A DNA stretch of 6,006 nt from Clostridiales bacterium (GCA_012511485.1 JAAZFZ010000147.1:1-6006); one strand, 5' to 3'. Positions 1 through 5,899 are shown, counted from the first letter of the stretch. Numbers and translations: made by a program. The notes: generated by a model not told the origin, from the sequence alone.

Positions 1-1109
1 CTTATATCGCCTTCAATATGCCCACTTAGTTGTACTCCACCGCCGATACGCACTTTTTTAACGCGTTTGCCGAACTCGCACATACTCAGCTTTTTGTCGT
101 AGCCGATAAGCTCACCCTTTGTACCCATAATATGGGTTTCCCTGTGCATTTTACGGGAGAAGGCATTCAGCTCCATAACGGCATTTGCTCCATTTTCAAA
201 GGTCATTGTTACTATCTGATTATCCCAGGTAACATTGTCGCTGAGGAAAACGCACCTGCCGTAGTCACCGTTTTTAATTGCCTGATAGATATCCGCCTTT
301 GTGTTTTTTGCCTTGCCGGTCAACGTTCTTTTGAGGTATTTAATAAAAGTTGCCCTCCAGAACGGGTCTTCGATGTATAAACGCTCCGCATCATAAGGGC
401 AGCTCCCCTTAACCTTACAACCGCCAAGGCAGGTGGGAGTTGCTCCCTGCGGGGCGTTCTCTTTTCTGAAATAGTTTAGAGAGCCTACTGAGCGGACAGA
501 GGTACATTCACTATCCATAAACCAGCTTATAAGGTCAAGGTCATGGCAGGTTTTAGCAAAAACTGCGGGCGTGGAATCCCCTACCCTGCTCCAGTTGCCT
601 CTGACATAGCTGTGGGCAAAATGGAAATAGCCGACATTCTCAGTATGGTTTATTGAAATGATATCGCCTATTGCTCCGCTCCTGATTATCTCCTTAATTT
701 TACCGTAATAGTTTGAATAGCGCAGCACATGGCAGACAACTAACAGCGCGCCGTTTGCCCTTGCCATGTCACGCAGCTCTATGCACTCCTTTATATTATC
801 AGAAACAGGCTTTTCAAGAAGAATTGCTTTATAACCCGTCTCAATAGCCGCCTTTGTGATTTCATAATGGTCCTTATCCTGAACGGAAATAATCAGCCCG
901 TCAGACAGCACGCCCCTGCCGAAAAAATCATCCGTTGACAAAAACTGCATTTGATTTGGAATTCTATATTTAGGTGCATAGTCGTCAAGAGCCTGTTGGC
1001 TAATGTCACAAAGGGCAACAATTTTCGCCTCTTTTCTGTGAAACCATTTCACAAAACCCATGTACTCCGTTCCCCTGTTTCCGATACCGATAACAGAAAT
1101 TGTTTTCAT
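1..1109 (-). CDS. Gfo/Idh/MocA family NAD(P)-dependent oxidoreductase (C-terminus cut off by window edge)
   Basis: 369 complete codons are visible without a stop. Reading leftward, the protein begins MKTISVIGIGNRG, a Rossmann nucleotide-binding motif with glycines at residues 8, 10 and 13. Residues 99-101 are EKP, the family's conserved lysine motif, and residues 188-192 are CHDLD, holding the conserved active-site-region histidine (H189). Cysteines at 227, 231 and 237, the last in CPYDAERLY, match a cysteine-rich insert that I recall from a clostridial subgroup of this family. Members oxidise or reduce sugars, inositols or related polyols in the cytoplasm with NAD(P); the substrate here cannot be told. 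The end runs into SGHIEGD, which resembles the GHGGGD segment near the C-terminus of relatives, so perhaps 40-60 residues are missing. It is divergent from the sugar symporter at 1233, suggesting a shared pathway. The ribosome binding site is weak (GAGAAAG, 12 bases before ATG). Confidence 0.9.
   Translation of the reverse strand, partial: MKTISVIGIGNRGTEYMGFVKWFHRKEAKIVALCDISQQALDDYAPKYRIPNQMQFLSTDDFFGRGVLSDGLIISVQDKDHYEITKAAIETGYKAILLEKPVSDNIKECIELRDMARANGALLVVCHVLRYSNYYGKIKEIIRSGAIGDIISINHTENVGYFHFAHSYVRGNWSRVGDSTPAVFAKTCHDLDLISWFMDSECTSVRSVGSLNYFRKENAPQGATPTCLGGCKVKGSCPYDAERLYIEDPFWRATFIKYLKRTLTGKAKNTKADIYQAIKNGDYGRCVFLSDNVTWDNQIVTMTFENGANAVMELNAFSRKMHRETHIMGTKGELIGYDKKLSMCEFGKRVKKVRIGGGVQLSGHIEGDI
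1037..1053. repeat. 17-bp palindrome inside the start of the oxidoreductase gene
   Basis: TGTGAAA-CCA-TTTCACA is a perfect inverted repeat with 7-base arms and a 3-base centre. It lies 56-73 bases inside the leftward oxidoreductase gene, over codons for FVKWFH. The form suits a dimeric regulator's operator, but it may only reflect coding sequence. It does not match the catabolite-repression (cre) consensus at the central CG or at the end. Confidence 0.4.
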
Positions 1110-1132
1110 TTTTTATCCACACTTTCTCAAAT

Positions 1133-1138
1133 ATTATA
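1133..1138 (-). promoter_or_regulatory. Candidate -10 box for the oxidoreductase gene
   Basis: On the minus strand this reads TATAAT, a perfect -10 hexamer, 24 bases before the start codon at 1109. No good -35 hexamer is seen at 16-18 bases upstream; the sequence there is only A/T-rich. A transcript starting near 1127 would have a leader of about 18 bases. Confidence 0.4.
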
Positions 1139-1158
1139 TTGTTTTCGCCTCGGAATAA

Positions 1159-1170
1159 ATTTCCAGAAAT
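1159..1170. repeat. Small palindrome between divergent promoters
   Basis: ATTTC-CA-GAAAT is a perfect 12-base inverted repeat with 5-base arms. It lies between the leftward and rightward promoter candidates, where one regulator could control both genes. Arms this short in AT-rich DNA often occur by chance. Confidence 0.25.
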
Positions 1171-1173
1171 ATG

Positions 1174-1202
1174 TTGCTTTATAAACCTTTTTGAATTATT
1201 AT
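1174..1202 (+). promoter_or_regulatory. Candidate promoter of the symporter gene
   Basis: TTGCTT (1174-1179) and TATTAT (1197-1202) are separated by 17 bases and resemble a sigma-A promoter. The -10 box matches 5 of 6 positions and the -35 box only TTG. A start near 1209 would leave a leader of about 24 bases ending in the strong ribosome binding site. The overlapping TATAAA at 1202-1207 is an alternative -10 box. Confidence 0.4.
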
Positions 1203-1219
1203 ATAAACTGTAGAATTTT

Positions 1220-1225
1220 AGGAGG
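1220..1225 (+). promoter_or_regulatory. Ribosome binding site fixing the symporter start
   Basis: AGGAGG lies 7 bases before the ATG at 1233. It is a near-ideal Shine-Dalgarno and shows that translation starts here and not at the in-frame TTG at 1191. Confidence 0.9.
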
Positions 1226-1232
1226 AGACGAA

Positions 1233-2759
1233 ATGACAAAAGTTAATACCGCTGCAGAACCTGCGCAAAAAATTTCCAAGAGAACATTATTGACATATTC
1301 CGTAGGCGGAATCGGCAGGGATATGTCATATACGCTCTACAGCACTTTCCTTCTGACCTTTATACTATATACAAAAAGCTTGTCGGACCTACAGTTTACT
1401 GCAATAAGCATAATCATGATTATCTGCCGTATCTGGGATGCCGTAAATGACCCAATAATGGGCGTTATTATTGAAAACACACGCACTAAATGGGGCAAGT
1501 TCAAGCCCTGGATTTTTATTGGTGTTATTTCAAACTCGGTTGTTCTTGTATCATTGTTCTCAATGAGATTGCAAAGCTGGAGTTTTGTCGTTTTCTTCGC
1601 CTTTATGTACCTTATTTGGGACATTACCTTTACAATGAACGATATCGGCTACTGGTCCATGCTGCCCTCTCTTACAAGCAACTCGAAGGATAGAAACCTC
1701 CTGACCTCGCTTGCAAATGTTTTTGCGGGTATGGGCAGCATTATCTCAGTTTCTCTGATTCCCATTCTGACAGTTGGCAAGGACACAATTGGTGGAAACA
1801 CTGTTACAGCCTATGCCTGTGTTTCTGCTATTATTGCCTGCTGCTTTATCGGCGGTCAGATGATGACGGTTTTCGGTGTTCAGGAGAGAAATGTTTGCGT
1901 TGACAAGAGTGAGCCTTCAATCGGCCTGGGGAAAATAGTTAAGATAATTATCAAAAACGACCAGCTGCTGTGGGTTGCTCTTGTTATGCTTTTATATAAC
2001 ACCGGCAGCGCAATAATAACTGGCCTGGGCACCAATTACATATATTTTCAATACGGCTATAACGGCTCATTTGTAACTAAATTCGTAGTAACCTTCGGTG
2101 CAGCTTCGGGAATAATTATGCTTCTGTTTCCGGCGCTCTGCGCAAAGCTTACAAGAAAAGCTCTTATAACCATCGCAATAATAATGGTTATTTTGGGCTA
2201 CAGTGCAATCTTCCTTATCAGCCTTATAAGCACAAACTATTATATACTCTGCGTCTGCGGTGCATTTATAGGGCTCGGCCAATCCACAATCTATATGGTG
2301 CTTACTGTCAACATCACAAATACCGTTGAGTATAACGAGTGGAAAACAGGCAGCCGCAACGAGGGTATTATTTTTTCAATCCGCCCGTTCATGGCAAAAA
2401 TGGGCAGCGCTCTTCAGTCTGCAGTGATTATGATAGTATATCTTGCTCTGGGTGTGACCGACTTTACAAATAAGATTTCCGACGCTGAAAACTCAATGTA
2501 TAAGGGCATCATCACCGAGGGCGAAAAGCTTAATCAGATAAACGGCATCCTCGCCTCCGTGCCGGAAAAAACAACGCTTTATATGCGTGCGTGCATGGTT
2601 GCAGTTCCGATGATACTGCTGCTTGCATCCTATATTATTTTAATCAAAAAATGCACAATTGACGAAAAGAAATATAACGAAATGGTTGCCGATATTGCAC
2701 AAAGAAAAGAGCTTAAATCACAAAGCTGTGCAGCGGAAGAGACCGTTACCGTTGACTGA
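1233..2759 (+). CDS. GPH-family (MelB-like) sugar:cation symporter
   Basis: A 508-residue membrane protein with about 12 hydrophobic segments, typical of the glycoside-pentoside-hexuronide:cation symporter family, which imports sugars or glycosides with Na+ or H+. Residues 67-94 carry RIWDAVNDPIMG and then TRTKWGKFKPWI, almost identical in pattern to MelB. D69 and D73 correspond to MelB's two cation-site aspartates in helix II. D137 in TMNDIGYW corresponds to the helix IV aspartate, and K389 in FMAKMGSAL to the helix XI lysine. All key charged residues are therefore kept, so it should be an active cation-coupled carrier. The loop between helices XI and XII (about 408-450) is fairly long, and the C-terminal tail is hydrophilic and acidic. 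Relatives carry melibiose, xylosides, isoprimeverose or glucuronides; the substrate cannot be chosen here. It is divergent from the oxidoreductase at 1109. Confidence 0.93.
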   Translation: MTKVNTAAEPAQKISKRTLLTYSVGGIGRDMSYTLYSTFLLTFILYTKSLSDLQFTAISIIMIICRIWDAVNDPIMGVIIENTRTKWGKFKPWIFIGVISNSVVLVSLFSMRLQSWSFVVFFAFMYLIWDITFTMNDIGYWSMLPSLTSNSKDRNLLTSLANVFAGMGSIISVSLIPILTVGKDTIGGNTVTAYACVSAIIACCFIGGQMMTVFGVQERNVCVDKSEPSIGLGKIVKIIIKNDQLLWVALVMLLYNTGSAIITGLGTNYIYFQYGYNGSFVTKFVVTFGAASGIIMLLFPALCAKLTRKALITIAIIMVILGYSAIFLISLISTNYYILCVCGAFIGLGQSTIYMVLTVNITNTVEYNEWKTGSRNEGIIFSIRPFMAKMGSALQSAVIMIVYLALGVTDFTNKISDAENSMYKGIITEGEKLNQINGILASVPEKTTLYMRACMVAVPMILLLASYIILIKKCTIDEKKYNEMVADIAQRKELKSQSCAAEETVTVD

Positions 2760-2786
2760 TTTTCTGTCATACTAATTTTATAACCG

Positions 2787-2829
2787 ATACCCTCCTTTGT
2801 CAACATTGGCAGATGGGGGTATTTAATTT
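2787..2829 (+). terminator. Hairpin after the symporter gene, probable terminator
   Basis: ATACCCTC (2787-2794) pairs with GGGGGTAT (2815-2822). After one C/T mismatch the stem continues with TT/GA and TGTC/GGCA around a 6-base AACATT loop. The tail TTTAATTTG is only a weak T-run. It begins 28 bases after the symporter stop and probably separates that transcript from the hydrolase gene, perhaps incompletely. Confidence 0.55.
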
Positions 2830-2861
2830 GAAATAGTGTTTTGATTGAGGTTTCATTTTTT

Positions 2862-2891
2862 TTATCAGTGTGCTAATATAAATATGATAAT
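2862..2891 (+). promoter_or_regulatory. Candidate promoter of the C69-like hydrolase gene
   Basis: TTATCA (2862-2867) and GATAAT (2886-2891), 18 bases apart, resemble -35 and -10 boxes. TAATAT at 2874-2879 is another possible -10 box. TTATCA and TGATAA (2885-2890) also form a 6-base inverted repeat. The region is AT-rich, so the exact call is uncertain. Confidence 0.3.
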
Positions 2892-2928
2892 TGTGCGTTC
2901 TCGGTGTGATTGGAAACAAAACGGATTT

Positions 2929-2935
2929 GGAAGGG
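2929..2935 (+). promoter_or_regulatory. Ribosome binding site deciding the hydrolase start
   Basis: GGAAGGG lies 9 bases before the ATG at 2945. It supports that start over the in-frame TTG at 2891, which has no purine-rich site before it. Confidence 0.6.
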
Positions 2936-2944
2936 CTGAATTTT

Positions 2945-4135
2945 ATGTGCGATACAATGGGGAGCGTAAAGCAAGGAATATTTGCAAAGAACAGCGACAG
3001 AAGCCCCAATGAACCGCAGGTTGTTGAATGGTACCCTGCGGCAAAGCATGAGGAAAAGAAAATTAAGGCTACTTACATAGAAGTAGAACAGGTGCCGTAC
3101 ACGCACGGATTTCTTCTCTCCCGCCCTGTATGGCTTTGGGGAGGAGAAATGGGAGTCAACGACTGCGGCGTTTGTATCGGCAACGAGGCGGTATTTACCA
3201 AAGGGGCGTATGGCAAAACAGGGCTGACAGGCATGGATTTGCTGCGCTTAGGGCTTGAGCGCTCGGGCAGTGCCACTCAGGCACTCAGTGTTATAATCGA
3301 GCTGCTTGAAAGGTACGGTCAGGGCGGTAATTGCGGCTATGACCACGATTTTTTCTATGACAACTCATTCCTTATAATGGACAAAAACGAGCTTTATATC
3401 CTCGAAACCGCAGGCAGTCAATGGGCATATAAAAAGCTCCCGTTGGGCAGCATTTCGAACAGACTGCAGCTTACAAATGCAGATGCCTTCAGCGGTGAAC
3501 GCTGCAATTTCATGAAAAAACATCTTGAGCCTCTTTACTCCCATTTTTCAGGTTCAAAGCAAAGGCTTATGCAGACTTCGGGATGCATTGAAGACTGTAT
3601 AACCGTTGAGGATTTTATAAAAGCCCTGAGAACACATGAGGAAAAAAACCGTTTTCCCCTCACGGGAGGCAGCGTCACAAGCACCTGCATGCATGCGGGT
3701 GGCCTTGTGGGTGACCATACAACCTCATCAATGATTGTTGAGCTAAAGGATACTCCCTTAGTTTGGGTAACAGGCTGTTCAACTCCATGCATTTCTCTTT
3801 TTAAGCCGTATCTGTTCGGGAGCGATGTTTGTATGCCCGTGTTTCTCAACGGTGACAAGAATGCTGAAAAATACTGGCGTGAGCGTGAGAGCTTCCACAG
3901 AAGAGTAACAGGCATGAGGCTGCCGGAGGACTTCTATCTTGAGCTTGCCAGTATTCAGAAAAAATGGATTCATGACGCCGCAGGTGCCGACAGAAAAAAC
4001 CTGAAGGCTCTGTGTGTGCTTGCTCCTGTCGAAGAAAGCGAGTTTTATGAGAGGTGGTTATCAAAGCTCCCCGAAAAAAAATACGGCAGCATAAGGTTTA
4101 ACAGATATTGGGCAAAAAAGAACGCAAAGCTTTAA
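2945..4135 (+). CDS. Secernin-like Ntn hydrolase (peptidase C69 group)
   Basis: A 396-residue soluble protein with no signal peptide or membrane segment. It opens MCDTMGS, then FAKNSDRSPNEPQ (13-25), the typical start of secernin/C69 proteins. These are N-terminal nucleophile hydrolases in which Cys2 becomes the catalytic N-terminus after Met removal. Further family patterns are SRPVWLWGGEMG (59-70), IGNEAVFTK (78-86), LETAGSQWA (153-161), SNRLQL (171-176) and CMHAGG followed by GDHTTSSM (248-263). The ATG beside the cysteine is chosen because an 18-residue extension would bury the nucleophile. Relatives hydrolyse dipeptides or other amide bonds; many secernins have no proven substrate, so the reaction stays open. 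It lies 185 bases after the symporter with a hairpin between, so co-transcription is doubtful, although both genes point the same way. A peptide or amide substrate would not obviously fit a sugar cassette. Confidence 0.85.
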   Translation: MCDTMGSVKQGIFAKNSDRSPNEPQVVEWYPAAKHEEKKIKATYIEVEQVPYTHGFLLSRPVWLWGGEMGVNDCGVCIGNEAVFTKGAYGKTGLTGMDLLRLGLERSGSATQALSVIIELLERYGQGGNCGYDHDFFYDNSFLIMDKNELYILETAGSQWAYKKLPLGSISNRLQLTNADAFSGERCNFMKKHLEPLYSHFSGSKQRLMQTSGCIEDCITVEDFIKALRTHEEKNRFPLTGGSVTSTCMHAGGLVGDHTTSSMIVELKDTPLVWVTGCSTPCISLFKPYLFGSDVCMPVFLNGDKNAEKYWRERESFHRRVTGMRLPEDFYLELASIQKKWIHDAAGADRKNLKALCVLAPVEESEFYERWLSKLPEKKYGSIRFNRYWAKKNAKL

Positions 4136-4180
4136 TTCGACCGCTGCTAGTATCTGCAGCTCAGTAAAAATTAAAAAGTT

Positions 4181-4215
4181 GAAAGGGATGACATTTCTGC
4201 CATCCCTTTCTTTTT
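4181..4215. terminator. Bidirectional rho-independent terminator
   Basis: GAAAGGGATG (4181-4190) and CATCCCTTTC (4201-4210) form a perfect 10-base-pair stem with a 10-base loop. The plus strand continues TTTTTC. On the minus strand the stem is followed by a T-run, because the plus strand has AAAAATTAAAAAG before it. It lies between the stops of the convergent hydrolase and acyltransferase genes and can end both transcripts. Confidence 0.92.
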
Positions 4216-4229
4216 CTGATTATTTAATG

Positions 4230-5483
4230 CTAAATCTTAATTATCTTATTCTTCTTATTCAATACATAGCAAAGTGCTGAGAATCCCGCTGTGAATGCAA
4301 CAATCTGAACGATTCCGAGCCAAACCGGCGGGTTGGGCAGGAACAGGTCAGGCATAACCGACTCATAAATAAGGAGAATTCCTTGAGGCGCAAGGTACAT
4401 GACAAGCGGATTTCTGCCCCACCAAACGAAGAAATCGTTTTTGATTTTAACCTTATCAAACATCACTACAATGAGGTAGAAAACTGTATTCGTAAATGAT
4501 GTGAGCAGTATATATGAGGGGCTTACGCTTCTTTTGCTCAAGCCTATGTAACATGTGGCAATAACCGCAAGCACTGCAAGCACAACAACTGTCACAGTAA
4601 TCGCTTTTTTGTTTTTTGCCCTAAACAAATCCGCAATAAACATACCGAAGATTACGATGCAACCCCATCCCAGCGCCCCGGGGATTCCTCCCTGAGTAAT
4701 CTTATCAATGAGCTGCGCATTAACTCCAAACTCATGAATAACTGTGTAAATAGCAAGGATTATGCAACCGATAAGGAGCTTAACGGAGGTTTTTTTATTG
4801 ATTGCAATCATCCCTATAAGACCTGCAGCACCAACTGCCTGAAGTGTACACCAATGGTTCATGTGACCGATGCCTGAATAGGTTTCGGGGAAATAGAATC
4901 TATGAATGAGAATCCTGATATCATCGATTCCGGCAATAATTGTGAGGACACCAATTGTTAACATTCCGATGACAATAATTTTTGAAATGAATTTTTTTGC
5001 CTTTATGAGCTTTGCAGCAGCGAAAATGAGCCAAAGAATAAAGCATGCAATCATTATTAAAAGCAAAGCGGCAAAGACATAGTTAAGGGGATGCTCCCAT
5101 TCCCCGTCTATTATAATCTCAACATGATCAATCATTGCACCGATACTCAGAATGGAAACCCATCTGATTATGCTGTGTTTAATTGTTTCCTTTTTGCCAT
5201 ACAGTGAAACTCTCTTATTGTAAGAAAGCTCAAGTGTCAGGGCAATTGCAAACATAAACATAGGTGCGCCCAAATCGGCTACTGTGAGCCCGTCCCATAA
5301 CTTGATGCCCTCCGTATCCGGGTGCTTGCCTATCATTGAAAGGAAGCCCAGATTATCAAACAGGTTAAGGATATCAAAAAGAATCATTAGGAAAACGACT
5401 ATGCCCCTGAACCTGTCAATGCTGATAATTCGTTGTGACGGGGGGGTGAGTCTTTTTCCTGTGCCTTCTACTGTGGTACTCAT
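4230..5483 (-). CDS. HGSNAT/DUF5009-like membrane acyltransferase
   Basis: A 417-residue polytopic membrane protein with about 11-12 hydrophobic segments. The N-terminus holds RIISIDRFRG (18-27), then WDGLTVADLGAP (63-74). I recall human heparan-alpha-glucosaminide N-acetyltransferase having the closely similar R..S.D.FRG and WNGLTVADLVFP. Later family-like patterns are TLQAVG (213-218) and GRNPLVMYLAPQG (356-368). The family passes an acetyl group from cytoplasmic acetyl-CoA across the membrane to a sugar amino group. In bacteria the acceptor may be an amino sugar or cell-wall glycan. His54 lies in the loop before the WDGLTVADL motif, the region of the catalytic histidine in HGSNAT, but 9 residues before the Trp instead of about 3, so its role is unproven. 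The start at 5483 is preferred because AGAAAGGA lies 8 bases before it; the ATG at 5492 overlaps that site. A 30-residue ORF lies upstream on the same strand. Confidence 0.8.
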   Translation of the reverse strand: MSTTVEGTGKRLTPPSQRIISIDRFRGIVVFLMILFDILNLFDNLGFLSMIGKHPDTEGIKLWDGLTVADLGAPMFMFAIALTLELSYNKRVSLYGKKETIKHSIIRWVSILSIGAMIDHVEIIIDGEWEHPLNYVFAALLLIMIACFILWLIFAAAKLIKAKKFISKIIVIGMLTIGVLTIIAGIDDIRILIHRFYFPETYSGIGHMNHWCTLQAVGAAGLIGMIAINKKTSVKLLIGCIILAIYTVIHEFGVNAQLIDKITQGGIPGALGWGCIVIFGMFIADLFRAKNKKAITVTVVVLAVLAVIATCYIGLSKRSVSPSYILLTSFTNTVFYLIVVMFDKVKIKNDFFVWWGRNPLVMYLAPQGILLIYESVMPDLFLPNPPVWLGIVQIVAFTAGFSALCYVLNKKNKIIKI

Positions 5484-5491
5484 TAAAACCA

Positions 5492-5499
5492 TCCTTTCT
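5492..5499 (-). promoter_or_regulatory. Ribosome binding site deciding the acyltransferase start
   Basis: On the minus strand this is AGAAAGGA, 8 bases before the ATG at 5483. The ATG at 5492 overlaps it, so that upstream codon is unlikely to be the start. Confidence 0.7.
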
Positions 5500-5586
5500 A
5501 TGTTTTTAAAAATTGGCTGATTAAAAATCTCGGTTTATGTTGTATTTATATGTTTATTCGGCTTGATTTCTTCCTGAGAGGTTTTA

Positions 5587-5670
5587 TCCTGCCGATTTGC
5601 GCTCCCGTCTATTAAGAAAACTGGCAGGAAGCGTTTTTGCACGAATATAACAAAAAAACTGGGAGTGCAA
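5587..5670. repeat. Two interleaved inverted repeats (pseudoknot-like layout)
   Basis: Pair 1: TCCTGCC (5587-5593) with GGCAGGA (5623-5629), 7 perfect bases. Pair 2: TTGCGCTCCC (5597-5606) with GGGAGTGCAA (5661-5670), 10 bases with one non-Watson-Crick position. That position is a G-U wobble in a plus-strand RNA and an A/C mismatch in a minus-strand RNA. The arms interleave, so the pairs would form a pseudoknot or alternative structures. A third option, TTGCAC (5637-5642) with GTGCAA (5665-5670), competes with pair 2. One arm of each main pair lies in the small ORF and the other just after its stop. Confidence 0.5.
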
Positions 5671-5704
5671 GCAGAACGGCTGAAAACAGGAGAACAGGTA
5701 TCAC
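5612..5704 (-). CDS. Small hydrophobic ORF, 30 residues, GTG start
   Basis: Reading leftward from a GTG, the peptide begins MIPVLLFSAVLLALPVFLLY and ends SCKNASCQFS before TAA. Residues 2-20 are wholly uncharged and hydrophobic, enough for one membrane span, and the only charge is K23. GAGGAA (5710-5715) gives AGGA 6 bases before the GTG, a good ribosome binding site. An in-frame TGA lies just upstream, so no longer form is possible. LYSC at 19-22 is a poor lipobox with Tyr at -2. It lies 128 bases before the acyltransferase start on the same strand with no terminator seen between, so it may share that transcript. It could be a small membrane protein, a leader peptide or a type I toxin-like peptide. 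I recognise no family, and a short hydrophobic ORF can arise by chance; the site and spacing raise the odds. Confidence 0.45.
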   Translation of the reverse strand: MIPVLLFSAVLLALPVFLLYSCKNASCQFS

Positions 5705-5709
5705 TTTAA

Positions 5710-5715
5710 TTCCTC
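5710..5715 (-). promoter_or_regulatory. Ribosome binding site of the small hydrophobic ORF
   Basis: The minus strand reads GAGGAA, with AGGA ending 6 bases before the GTG at 5704. Its strength and spacing are the main reason to consider the small ORF real. Confidence 0.5.
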
Positions 5716-5723
5716 AAATCTAC

Positions 5724-5729
5724 ATTATC
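5724..5729 (-). promoter_or_regulatory. Second candidate -10 box for the leftward transcript
   Basis: The minus strand reads GATAAT, with TTGTTT (plus-strand 5745-5750) 15 bases upstream, a short spacer. A start near 5717 would put the small ORF's ribosome binding site almost at the 5' end of the RNA. Confidence 0.25.
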
Positions 5730-5737
5730 ACAAAAAT

Positions 5738-5760
5738 CTTGTCGAAACAAGTATTTTTTT
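5738..5760 (+). terminator. Weak hairpin with T-run, terminator-like on the plus strand
   Basis: CTTGT-CGAA-ACAAG (5738-5751) has a 5-base-pair stem and 4-base loop, followed by TA and seven Ts. The stem is short and AT-rich and no annotated rightward gene precedes it. It matters only if a rightward RNA crosses the small ORF. Confidence 0.25.
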
Positions 5761-5775
5761 GTACGAAAAACTAAT

Positions 5776-5804
5776 ATTCTATTGTTTTGTTTTACTAAGT
5801 TTAA
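5776..5804 (-). promoter_or_regulatory. Candidate promoter for small ORF and acyltransferase
   Basis: On the minus strand TTAAAC (5804-5799) and TAGAAT (5781-5776) are 17 bases apart. The -10 box matches 5 of 6 positions and the -35 box 3 of 6. A transcript starting near 5769 would have a leader of about 285 bases before the acyltransferase, containing the small ORF and the inverted repeats. AT-rich DNA gives many such matches. Confidence 0.35.
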
Positions 5805-5827
5805 CTTTTACATTGTTTTATTTTAAA

Positions 5828-5842
5828 TTATTATTATTATTA
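5828..5842 (+). repeat. Five TTA units (short microsatellite)
   Basis: Five tandem TTA triplets followed by a T-run, in non-coding AT-rich DNA upstream of both promoters. Such tracts can vary in copy number by slippage, but five units is short. Confidence 0.6.
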
Positions 5843-5899
5843 TTTTTGTTTTTAATATTAGAAATATAAAAATAAATGTATCGGAACAAAAACATTCAA

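Noticed and set aside
30..380. Rightward 116-residue ORF
   Set aside because: It is the complement of the oxidoreductase coding sequence, which has clear family motifs on the minus strand. It has no convincing ribosome binding site.
1039..1052. Catabolite-repression (cre) site in the oxidoreductase gene
   Set aside because: The sequence lacks the central CG and the terminal CA of the cre consensus, so only the palindrome is reported.
1191..1232. 14-residue N-terminal extension of the symporter (TTG start)
   Set aside because: It would begin inside the promoter candidate, and AGGAGG at 1220 lies perfectly before the ATG at 1233. The added residues have no family similarity.
2891..2944. 18-residue N-terminal extension of the C69-like hydrolase (TTG start)
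   Set aside because: It would place residues before the cysteine that must become the N-terminal nucleophile, and it lacks a ribosome binding site.
3535..3915. Leftward 126-residue ORF
   Set aside because: It is a shadow of the hydrolase gene, whose frame carries family motifs throughout this region.
4143..4160. GCTGC/GCAGC hairpin after the hydrolase stop
   Set aside because: It has only five base pairs and a loop of eight, with no T-run. The stronger terminator follows 20 bases later.
5484..5492. Upstream ATG for the acyltransferase
   Set aside because: This codon overlaps the AGAAAGGA site, which is spaced correctly for the ATG at 5483.
5821..5895. Leftward 25-residue ORF in AT-rich DNA
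   Set aside because: The encoded peptide is mostly Asn, Lys, Tyr and Phe from AT-rich triplets. The nearest Shine-Dalgarno-like sequence is 17 bases away, too far.
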